The position numbers and the translations under genes were made by a program. Shown one piece after another: positions 1-5,529 of a stretch of 5,529 bases of DNA (its first letter is position 1; each line of letters begins with the position of its first letter). Below the pieces are notes generated by a model. That model ran no database searches and was not told the origin of the DNA. It worked only from the letters and a program-made list of their open reading frames with translations. Source of the stretch: Cellvibrionaceae bacterium. Lineage in GTDB: Bacteria; Pseudomonadota; Gammaproteobacteria; Pseudomonadales; Cellvibrionaceae. Location: NCBI GenBank assembly GCA_025800435.1, contig JAOXRV010000157.1, forward strand, positions 1-5,529, given 5' to 3'.

Positions 1-98
1 TTCTTTTTGCACAGACAGTAGCTCGGCAGCGAATAAAACACAAGCCCAGTAAGCACAACGAGGCACTACCCACTGTCTTGACAGGAGTCAAAGCGCAA

Positions 99-142
99 GC
101 TGCACGGCGTTGCAGACTCACGCCTCTGTAACGCCGTGCAGC
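99..142. repeat. GC-rich inverted repeat (long hairpin)
   Basis: Bases 99-111 are exactly complementary to 130-142 (13 bp, GCTGCACGGCGTT against AACGCCGTGCAGC). After one G/T position, 113-116 pair with 125-128, giving an arm of about 18 positions around an 8-nt loop (117-124). There is no T-run on either side, so it is not an intrinsic terminator. It lies beyond the terminator of the phasin gene and only 5 bp from a second palindrome. It could be a REP/BIME-like dispersed repeat, a MITE relic or a structured RNA. The structure is certain; the role is not known. Confidence 0.6.
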
Positions 143-147
143 GGCGG

Positions 148-181
148 GTGTTATAAAAATCATGGATGATTTTTATAACAC
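148..181. repeat. Perfect AT-rich 16-bp inverted repeat
   Basis: Bases 148-163 (GTGTTATAAAAATCAT) are the exact reverse complement of 166-181, with only GG between them. Such a long perfect palindrome is very unlikely by chance. The poly-A/T stretches lie inside the arms rather than after a GC-rich stem, so it does not have standard terminator form. It could be a dimeric-protein binding site, a cruciform-forming site, or the distal half of a composite intergenic repeat with the hairpin at 99-142. I do not recognise a known operator in it. Confidence 0.65.
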
Positions 182-198
182 AGTAGGTAAAAGCACAT

Positions 199-233
199 AA
201 AAAAACCCCAGGCGCCTACAGGGAACCTGGGGT
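199..233 (-). terminator. Intrinsic terminator after the phasin gene
   Basis: Read on the minus strand, ACCCCAGG (226-233) pairs perfectly with CCTGGGGT (205-212) across a 13-nt loop and runs straight into a T7 tract (199-205). It begins 26 nt past the phasin stop codon. Stem, position and U-tract together make this a textbook rho-independent terminator. Confidence 0.9.
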
Positions 234-259
234 ATAAACAACCGACTGATGTTGAAAGC

Positions 260-784
260 TTAAGCGGTTTCAGTTGCCTTGGGTGCAGCTGGGGCGGCTG
301 GGGCGGCCGCTTCGTCCAGTGACTTCTTGATGCTGTTAAGGCTCTTCTTCATGGCATCAACACTCTTGGTCAGCTTGTCGACCTTGGCTTCTAAACGCTC
401 TAAATCTTCGCTGTCGTCACCGAGCAGGGCGCCGCGTACTTTTTGCAGGCGCTCTTCAATGCTGCTGGTGGCCTCGGAAACACTGTCGCTGATTTTGTTC
501 TTCTTCAGCTTGTCCTGGGCATCGTCGAAGGCATCATCCAGGCTCTTGAGGGTTTCTTCTTCAAGCTCTTCGCCTTTTTTCACCAGCTCTTTAAACAGCT
601 TGGGGGTTTCCTTGCTGGCTTTTTCATAAACGTCTTTAGCTTCGTCGTAAGCCTTGCCGTAGGCACCGAGGCCAGCTAGCCATACGTTTTTGGCGAAGTC
701 ACCGTAGCGGTCGATGGTGCTTTTGTCTTCGGCAACTTTCTTGGTGGTTTTCTTAGTGGTTTTCTTGGCAACTTGTTTGGCCAT
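260..784 (-). CDS. Phasin family protein (PHA granule-associated, PhaI/PhaF-like)
   Basis: This 174-aa protein probably coats intracellular polyhydroxyalkanoate granules. Residues about 26-47 (YGDFAKNVWLAGLGAYGKA) match the conserved amphipathic 'R/K-x-WLAG-GAYAR' region of Pseudomonas PhaI/PhaF phasins. Residues 2-17 are a lysine/threonine-rich tail with KKTT repeats. Residues about 48-120 are highly charged helix. Residues 128-156 form a clean leucine-zipper-like coiled coil, with a positions L128, V135, V142, L149, L156 and d positions L131, L138, M145, I152, as expected for phasin oligomerisation. An Ala/Pro tail (about 159-169) ends the protein. The basic, Ala/Pro-bearing ends recall PhaF, which also binds DNA, but here the basic part is N-terminal and short. 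There is no signal peptide. The start at 784 is chosen because GAGGA sits 7 nt upstream; an in-frame ATG at 826 lacks this and would add 14 residues unlike the family. No PHA synthase or depolymerase is in view. Confidence 0.88.
   Translation of the reverse strand: MAKQVAKKTTKKTTKKVAEDKSTIDRYGDFAKNVWLAGLGAYGKAYDEAKDVYEKASKETPKLFKELVKKGEELEEETLKSLDDAFDDAQDKLKKNKISDSVSEATSSIEERLQKVRGALLGDDSEDLERLEAKVDKLTKSVDAMKKSLNSIKKSLDEAAAPAAPAAPKATETA
288..305. repeat. Two 9-nt tandem copies coding for the Ala/Pro tail
   Basis: GCTGGGGCG occurs twice in tandem (288-296 and 297-305). On the coding strand it yields the APA-APA part of the phasin C-terminus. It is a simple in-frame repeat that can change length by slippage without breaking the frame. 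Confidence 0.7.
744..766. repeat. 12-nt tandem repeat coding for the KKTT tail
   Basis: GTGGTTTTCTT occurs exactly at 744-754 and 756-766 (12-nt period), with a degenerate third unit next to it. It encodes the KKTT repeats at the N-terminus of the phasin, so copy number changes would lengthen or shorten the basic tail in frame. Confidence 0.7.
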
Positions 785-791
785 GATTAAA

Positions 792-796
792 TCCTC
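792..796 (-). promoter_or_regulatory. Ribosome binding site that fixes the phasin start
   Basis: On the minus strand GAGGA lies 7 nt before the ATG at 784. It is a better Shine-Dalgarno sequence and spacing than anything in front of the alternative ATG at 826, so it decides the start. Confidence 0.8.
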
Positions 797-804
797 GCAT
801 TGGT

Positions 805-826
805 TTGTCGTAAGCGGGATCGACAA
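805..826. promoter_or_regulatory. Inverted repeat upstream of the phasin gene, possible operator
   Basis: TTGTCG (805-810) and CGACAA (821-826) form a perfect 6-bp inverted repeat with a 10-nt spacer. With one inserted base the match extends to 8 bp. It lies 21-42 nt before the phasin start, where a dimeric repressor could act. Phasin genes are often controlled by a PHA-responsive repressor, but I do not recognise this as a known site. I found no convincing -35/-10 pair in the 92-nt gap, so promoter placement is open. Confidence 0.3.
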
Positions 827-876
827 CCCCTATCCCATTGCTGCCTAGAATAGGGACAAAAATTAGAAAGCGCACC

Positions 877-1875
877 CTAGAGATCAGTTTTTTTGTCGCA
901 CTGCCCTGCCTCGGCCCCCAGTATCTGGCTGCGCAGATAGACCGGCAGCCACCAGCACAGCAAGTCGGCCCTGGGAGGTTGACTTAAATAGGGGTTAGCC
1001 AACAGCAGTAACTTGGGCCGGTGCTGATCCAGCCACTGGATTTCGGCGCCAAAGTGGCGCCGGTACAGGGCCTCCAGGGAACCATCGCTGAAGGCTTTGC
1101 CAAGGCCGTAGTCGATGCGCTCAAGCGCCCATTGGTAGTTTCGGTGAATATGAATATAGATGGGGTATGGGTAGTAGAGTACCAGGCTATCGGCCAGCGC
1201 CAGTTCGGGGTAGCGCCCGCCCCAGCCCCGCTGTTCTTTTAGGGCCTCGCTCAGGCCCCTAGGAATGGCATCAAAGCGCCGGGCCGCCAACATCGGGAAG
1301 AGGTTTTCCAGCTGCGGGGTGCCGCTGACCCTAAAGCCATTGTGCTCTAAGATCGAGTAGTCCCGCCAGTGGCGGCCAAAGCCCAGCTTAAAGCCCCGGC
1401 GCAGCGACGCCAACTCCTCGATAGTGGCCAGTTCAGCCAACTCTTGCTTGCGCACCACCAGCAGTCGCAGGCCCAGCATGCCGGCCAAGTAAGGGTATTT
1501 GGAGCGAGACAACTCGGGTATATCAAATAAGCTGTGTGCCGATAGGGTCGCCAGCATCGGGGTTTTACCCTGGCGCATGATCGATACCGCGCGCTGTTGG
1601 GTCAGGGGCATGGGCCAGGGCTTGAGCACTAAGCGAGGTTGGCTCGACTGGGTATAGCTGAGGGCCAAGCTGATCAGCTCACTGCGAAATTTGCTTTTAA
1701 CCTGCCTCTGGAAATACCAGATAGTAAACGGCTCGGAGCTGGTACCCAACTGACTGGCAATGGCCGTCTGGGCCTTGGCCTGCGGCGCTGCCAGGGCCCA
1801 GCTAAGCACTAGCCCAAGCAGCCCGATGTGCCAGCCTGCTCGATTCGGCGCTGGGTTCGATAATAACCGTTTCAT
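877..1875 (-). CDS. Exported periplasmic solute-binding-protein-like protein, ligand unknown
   Basis: This 332-aa protein has a Sec signal peptide: basic residues in 1-12, a hydrophobic core at about 17-30 and a likely signal peptidase I site after A33-K-A35. There is no lipobox cysteine. The mature part has the overall pattern of a type 2 periplasmic binding fold (SBP_bac_3-like): an early strand with aromatic residues (TIWYF, 51-55), a middle 'GFKLGFGRHWRDYSILEHNGF' type segment (161-181) resembling the second-lobe start, and 'FPMLAARRFDAIPRGLSEAL' (193-212), where such proteins scan for residues facing the ligand. A tyrosine-rich strand (234-240) and a long C-terminal helix pattern follow. 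No permease, ATPase, sensor kinase or GGDEF domain is fused or adjacent, so transport is not shown; it may be a solo sensor or binding protein. The start at 1875 gives the complete signal peptide, with a modest GAAGAG-like site just upstream. The assignment comes from sequence pattern only, and the specific function is unknown. Confidence 0.65.
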   Translation of the reverse strand: MKRLLSNPAPNRAGWHIGLLGLVLSWALAAPQAKAQTAIASQLGTSSEPFTIWYFQRQVKSKFRSELISLALSYTQSSQPRLVLKPWPMPLTQQRAVSIMRQGKTPMLATLSAHSLFDIPELSRSKYPYLAGMLGLRLLVVRKQELAELATIEELASLRRGFKLGFGRHWRDYSILEHNGFRVSGTPQLENLFPMLAARRFDAIPRGLSEALKEQRGWGGRYPELALADSLVLYYPYPIYIHIHRNYQWALERIDYGLGKAFSDGSLEALYRRHFGAEIQWLDQHRPKLLLLANPYLSQPPRADLLCWWLPVYLRSQILGAEAGQCDKKTDL

Positions 1876-1977
1876 AACTCTTCACTTGGGCCGGTCAACA
1901 GCGCCAGCTTAACCCAGGCCCGCTTAAGCGATCACCTGTTAGGGGTAAATGGCGCCAAGTTTGGTTATTTAGAACTA

Positions 1978-2029
1978 TGCCTAGGCAAGTTTATTGCTGT
2001 ATGAATTAAGAAATGAGCATTAGGCAAGT
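1978..2029. repeat. Spaced 9-bp direct repeat with a small palindrome
   Basis: TAGGCAAGT occurs at 1982-1990 and again at 2021-2029, 39 bp apart, in the gap before the solute-binding-protein-like gene. The first copy overlaps the perfect palindrome TGCCTAGGCA (1978-1987), so TAGGCA is present three times. This could mark binding sites for a regulator of the gene, or be chance in a 156-nt gap. I found no convincing sigma-70 promoter to anchor it. Confidence 0.3.
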
Positions 2030-2031
2030 AT

Positions 2032-2059
2032 AAAAAAAGCGGGCCATGGCCCGCTTTTT
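2032..2059. terminator. Bidirectional intrinsic terminator after sucCD
   Basis: GCGGGCC (2039-2045) and GGCCCGC (2048-2054) form a perfect palindrome around AT, flanked by A7 on the left (2032-2038) and T5 on the right (2055-2059). On the minus strand the stem is followed by T7, 16 nt past the sucD stop. The symmetry means it could also stop transcription from the other side. It separates the TCA-cycle genes from the gene at 877-1875. Confidence 0.92.
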
Positions 2060-2075
2060 ATTCACCCGTTGATGA

Positions 2076-2948
2076 TTACCAGCCGGTGATCTCTTTCAAC
2101 GCTGCGCCGATATCGGCCAGCGAGCGCACGGTTTTAACACCGGCGTCTTGCAGGGCGGCAAACTTCTCGTCGGCGGTACCTTTACCACCGGAGATAATGG
2201 CACCGGCGTGGCCCATGCGCTTACCTGGAGGTGCGGTAACACCGGCGATGTAAGACACCACAGGCTTGCTGACATTGGCCTTGATATAGGCAGCTGCCTC
2301 TTCCTCGGCGGTACCACCGATTTCACCGATCATTACAATCGCCTCGGTCTTATCGTCGTTCTGGAACATTTCCAGAATATCGATAAAGTTAGAGCCGGGG
2401 ATTGGGTCGCCGCCGATGCCCACACAGGTGGACTGGCCGTAGCCGTAATCGGTGGTCTGCTTAACCGCTTCATAGGTCAAGGTACCGGAGCGGGATACGA
2501 TGCCAACCTTACCGGGCAGGTGAATATGGCCGGGCATAATGCCGATCTTACACTCGCCTGGGGTAATCACACCGGGGCAGTTGGGGCCGATCAGGCGCAC
2601 ACCCAACTCGTCGCACTTCACTTTGGCGTCGAGCATATCCAGGGTGGGAATACCTTCGGTGATACACACCACCAGCTTAACGCCGGAGTGGGCCGCTTCG
2701 AGGATAGAATCCTTACAGAAAGGCGCAGGCACGTAGATTACCGAGGCGTCGGCGCCGGTGGCGGCTACCGCTTCGCGCATGGTGTTAAATACGGGCAGAC
2801 CCAGGTGGGTGGTGCCACCTTTACCGGGGGTTACACCGCCAACCATATTGGTGCCGTAGGCAATCGCTTGCTCAGAGTGAAAAGTGCCCTGTGAGCCGGT
2901 AAAGCCCTGACATAATACCTTGGTGTTCTTGTCGATTAAAACGCTCAT
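2076..2948 (-). CDS. sucD: Succinate-CoA ligase (ADP-forming) subunit alpha
   Basis: SucD (290 aa; E. coli 289) is the CoA-binding, phosphohistidine subunit of succinyl-CoA synthetase. With SucC it converts succinyl-CoA plus nucleoside diphosphate and phosphate to succinate, CoA and nucleoside triphosphate in the cytoplasmic TCA cycle. Visible landmarks: the N-terminal CoA-binding fold with GFTGSQGTFH (15-24) and VGGVTPGKGGTTHLG (36-50); IGPNCPGVITPGECKIGI (120-137); SRSGTLTYEAVKQT (152-165); GIGGDPIPGSNFID (177-190); the GEIGG loop (208-212); and the phosphorylated histidine H247 in RMGHAGAIISGGKGT, equivalent to E. coli H246 without the initiator Met. All are intact. The ATG directly follows the sucC TAA, and its GGAGG ribosome binding site (2957-2961) lies inside the last sucC codons, so the two are coupled for 1:1 subunit synthesis. 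A strong terminator follows. Confidence 0.98.
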   Translation of the reverse strand: MSVLIDKNTKVLCQGFTGSQGTFHSEQAIAYGTNMVGGVTPGKGGTTHLGLPVFNTMREAVAATGADASVIYVPAPFCKDSILEAAHSGVKLVVCITEGIPTLDMLDAKVKCDELGVRLIGPNCPGVITPGECKIGIMPGHIHLPGKVGIVSRSGTLTYEAVKQTTDYGYGQSTCVGIGGDPIPGSNFIDILEMFQNDDKTEAIVMIGEIGGTAEEEAAAYIKANVSKPVVSYIAGVTAPPGKRMGHAGAIISGGKGTADEKFAALQDAGVKTVRSLADIGAALKEITGW

Positions 2949-4115
<1,167 letters not shown>

Positions 4116-4140
4116 GATGTTTTTCCGTTAATTGATCCAA

Positions 4141-4154
4141 TGCTGCAAGCAGCA
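4141..4154 (-). other. Small hairpin in the sucC leader
   Basis: TGCTGC and GCAGCA form a perfect 6-bp stem with a 2-nt centre (4 nt once the innermost pair opens). It lies 26-39 nt before the sucC ATG and just upstream of the weak ribosome binding site. It could affect translation initiation or be incidental. Confidence 0.4.
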
Positions 4155-4177
4155 CGCTTAGTTAAACAACGCAACAC

Positions 4178-4191
4178 GGCAGTCCCCTGCC
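4178..4191 (-). other. GNRA-capped hairpin in the sucC leader
   Basis: On the minus-strand RNA, GGCAG-GGGA-CUGCC is a 5-bp stem closed by a GGGA loop of the GNRA class. GNRA loops are stable and often take part in tertiary contacts. It is one of four stem-loops in the lpdA-sucC gap. Confidence 0.4.
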
Positions 4192-4200
4192 CCGCTGCGT

Positions 4201-4255
4201 CCACAGTCTTTGCGCTGGCCAGATCTAGATCCCGCTCTAAGGGCCAGTGCTGTGG
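4201..4255 (-). other. Long imperfect hairpin between lpdA and sucC
   Basis: GCGCTGGCC (4212-4220) pairs with GGCCAGTGC (4242-4250) with one imperfect position. The outer segments CCACA (4201-4205) and TGTGG (4251-4255) continue the stem past a 6-nt bulge. The 21-nt loop contains the palindrome GATCTAGATC (4222-4231). There is no U-tract, so it is not a terminator. It may be an RNA-processing or mRNA-stability element, or an intergenic repeat. Confidence 0.4.
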
Positions 4256-4296
4256 GCGGTTAAGCCCCATCCTTTTGTTGTTGTAATAATCCTGAT

Positions 4297-4317
4297 CAGG
4301 CGGGCCTTGCCCGCCTG
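4297..4317 (-). terminator. Stem-loop at the lpdA 3' end without a U-tract
   Basis: CAGGCGGGC (4297-4305) and GCCCGCCTG (4309-4317) form a perfect 9-bp GC-rich stem with a 3-nt loop, starting 10 nt after the lpdA stop. On the minus strand the stem is followed by ATCAGGATTATT, not a T-run, so efficient intrinsic termination is unlikely. It more likely blocks 3' exonucleases or partly attenuates, letting transcription continue into sucCD. Confidence 0.5.
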
Positions 4318-4326
4318 CTAAAATTC

Positions 4327-5529
4327 TTATTTGCGACGCTTGCGGTTAGGCATATGAATGGCGTGGCCATTCACCGCCAGGGCCGCTTCTTTCACCGCCT
4401 CGGAAAAGGTTGGGTGGCTGAATACGGTCATGCCGATATCTTCGGCGGTGGTGCCAAATTCCATCGCCAGGGCCACCTGCTGCACCAGATCGGCGGCGTT
4501 GGGGCCGACCACATGACAGCCCAGTACCCGGTCGGTCTTGGCATCGGCAATCATCTTCACCATGCCCTCGGCCTGGTCTGAAGCCACTGCCCGGCCAATC
4601 GCCATAAATGGGAAGGTGCCCACATTATACTCTTCACCGTCGGCTTTTACCTGCTCTTCGGTGCGCCCTACGGCGGCCACCTCGGGCTGGATATAAATCA
4701 CGCTGGGAATAATATCGTAGTTAACCAGCGGCTTCTGCCCGGCGATACGCTCGGCCACCATTACCCCCTCTTCCGAGCCCTTATGGGCCAGCATCGGGCC
4801 GCGCACCACATCGCCAATGGCCCACACGCCGGGCGCACTGGTGGAGCACAGATCGTTAACATAGATAAAACCGCGCTCATCAAGGTTAACACCGCAGTCG
4901 CCCGACAGCAGGCCCTCGGTAAAGGGGCGACGGCCGACACAGACAATCAGTTTATCAAAGGTCTCGGTCTGGGCGTTGCCATCGCCATCTGTGTAGCTAA
5001 CCACAACCTCTTTGCCTTTTACCTCAGTGCCGGTAACCCGGCAGCTGGTGCGAATATCCATACCCTGTTTGGTCAGGATCTTGCGGGTCTCTTTGGCAAT
5101 ACCCTGATCCATCATGGCAAGGAAGTGATCCAGCGCCTCCAGGCATACCACCTTGGAACCCAAGCGGCCCCATACCGAGCCCAGCTCTAAACCGATAACC
5201 CCGGCCCCAATAACACCTAAGCGCTCGGGTACCTCGGTCAATTCCAGCGCACCGGTGGAATCGATAATGGTATCGCCATTAACCGGGGCAACCGGAATAT
5301 CCACGGGCACCGAGCCAGAGGCCAGGATCACATTGTCGGCCTCAAGTTCTTTTACATTGCCCTCAAAATCGGTGTACTCGACCTTGCGCCCGGCCAGCAG
5401 TTTGCCAGTGCCGTACAGGGAGCTGACTTTATTGGCTTTAAACAGGCCGCTGATACCACCGGACATCTGCTTAACCACCTGGGCCTTGCGCTCAATCATG
5501 GCCTTAACGTCGATGGTGACATCGCCGGT
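4327..5529 (-). CDS. lpdA: Dihydrolipoamide dehydrogenase (E3), partial, N-terminus outside window
   Basis: E3 is the FAD flavoprotein that reoxidises lipoyl groups of 2-oxoacid dehydrogenase complexes with NAD+; next to sucCD it most likely serves 2-oxoglutarate dehydrogenase (the lpdG position in Pseudomonas). The frame is open to the right edge and gives 400 C-terminal residues (fragment numbering); full E3 proteins have about 475, so some 75-80 residues with the FAD GxGxxG and the redox CxxxxC are off-window. An internal ATG at 5499 is not the start, because family-like residues (TGDVTIDVKA) precede it. Visible: NAD-binding GAGVIG (108-113) in VIGAGVIGLELGSVWGRLG; CVGRRPF (197-203); the FAD-contacting GVWAIGDV (234-241); the dimer-interface domain from about 272; and the catalytic pair H372 and E377 in SHPTFSE, matching E. 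coli H444/E449. Usual HAHPT is FSHPT here, so the catalytic His is kept. The end is a basic tail, NRKRRK. Confidence 0.96.
   Translation of the reverse strand, partial: TGDVTIDVKAMIERKAQVVKQMSGGISGLFKANKVSSLYGTGKLLAGRKVEYTDFEGNVKELEADNVILASGSVPVDIPVAPVNGDTIIDSTGALELTEVPERLGVIGAGVIGLELGSVWGRLGSKVVCLEALDHFLAMMDQGIAKETRKILTKQGMDIRTSCRVTGTEVKGKEVVVSYTDGDGNAQTETFDKLIVCVGRRPFTEGLLSGDCGVNLDERGFIYVNDLCSTSAPGVWAIGDVVRGPMLAHKGSEEGVMVAERIAGQKPLVNYDIIPSVIYIQPEVAAVGRTEEQVKADGEEYNVGTFPFMAIGRAVASDQAEGMVKMIADAKTDRVLGCHVVGPNAADLVQQVALAMEFGTTAEDIGMTVFSHPTFSEAVKEAALAVNGHAIHMPNRKRRK

Noticed and set aside
30..60. Possible minus-strand promoter near the left edge
   Set aside because: TTGTGC and TATTCG at 17-bp spacing match the sigma-70 consensus at only three of six positions each, and no gene is visible to the left.
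73..91. Small hairpins CTGTC-TT-GACAG and TTGAC-AGGA-GTCAA
   Set aside because: They are 5-bp, mutually overlapping and of a size expected by chance.
99..142. Integron attC-like site
   Set aside because: The arms are palindromic, but the required RYYYAAC and GTTRRRY core sites are not present at the right places, and no cassette follows.
785..826. A 14-residue N-terminal extension of the phasin from the ATG at 826
   Set aside because: There is no ribosome binding site before 826, the extension resembles nothing in phasins, and a good GAGGA precedes the ATG at 784.
851..879. Terminator after the solute-binding-protein-like gene
   Set aside because: Only a 5-bp stem (TAGGG with CCCTA) around a 19-nt loop and no T-run after it. 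Read-through to the phasin gene or a weak end cannot be excluded.
2148..2894. A 248-codon open frame on the plus strand
   Set aside because: It lies entirely antisense to sucD and shows no family features, so it is a codon-bias shadow.

Overview
The window reads as chromosomal DNA of a gammaproteobacterium, probably a marine or environmental one that can handle polyhydroxyalkanoate (PHA). This rests on three points: the lpdA-sucC-sucD gene order at the end of a sdh-suc type operon, SucC and SucD proteins very close to the E. coli and Pseudomonas ones, and a Pseudomonas PhaI/PhaF-like phasin. A Cellvibrionales-like host is a guess from style only. All five genes lie on the minus strand, so they are read from right to left.

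From right to left: positions 5529-4327 hold the C-terminal 400 codons of dihydrolipoamide dehydrogenase (lpdA, E3), with its start beyond the window. A 211-nt intercistronic region (4116-4326) follows, unusually rich in predicted hairpins, with no convincing promoter and no strong terminator. Then come sucC (4115-2949) and sucD (2948-2076), which abut with zero spacing (TAA directly followed by ATG) and are surely translationally coupled. A strong bidirectional intrinsic terminator (about 2032-2059) closes the TCA-cycle block. The E3 subunit belongs to 2-oxoglutarate dehydrogenase (and other 2-oxoacid dehydrogenases), which makes succinyl-CoA; SucCD then converts succinyl-CoA to succinate with substrate-level phosphorylation. 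The genes therefore encode consecutive steps.

Left of the terminator is a monocistronic-looking region. It holds an exported, solute-binding-protein-like protein of unknown ligand (1875-877) with no transporter partner in view, then a phasin-family PHA granule protein (784-260) with its own strong ribosome binding site and a clean intrinsic terminator (199-233).

The last 198 bases at the left edge carry no gene. They hold two adjacent, nearly perfect inverted repeats (99-142 GC-rich, 148-181 AT-rich). These look like a dispersed intergenic repeat or a regulatory or structured element and are the least explained part of the window. Positions 1-98 show nothing I can support.

Overall this is ordinary core-metabolism DNA. 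I see no defence system, mobile element with coding capacity, CRISPR array, tRNA or rRNA. The points worth a second look are the twin palindromes, the structured lpdA-sucC leader, and the orphan binding protein.
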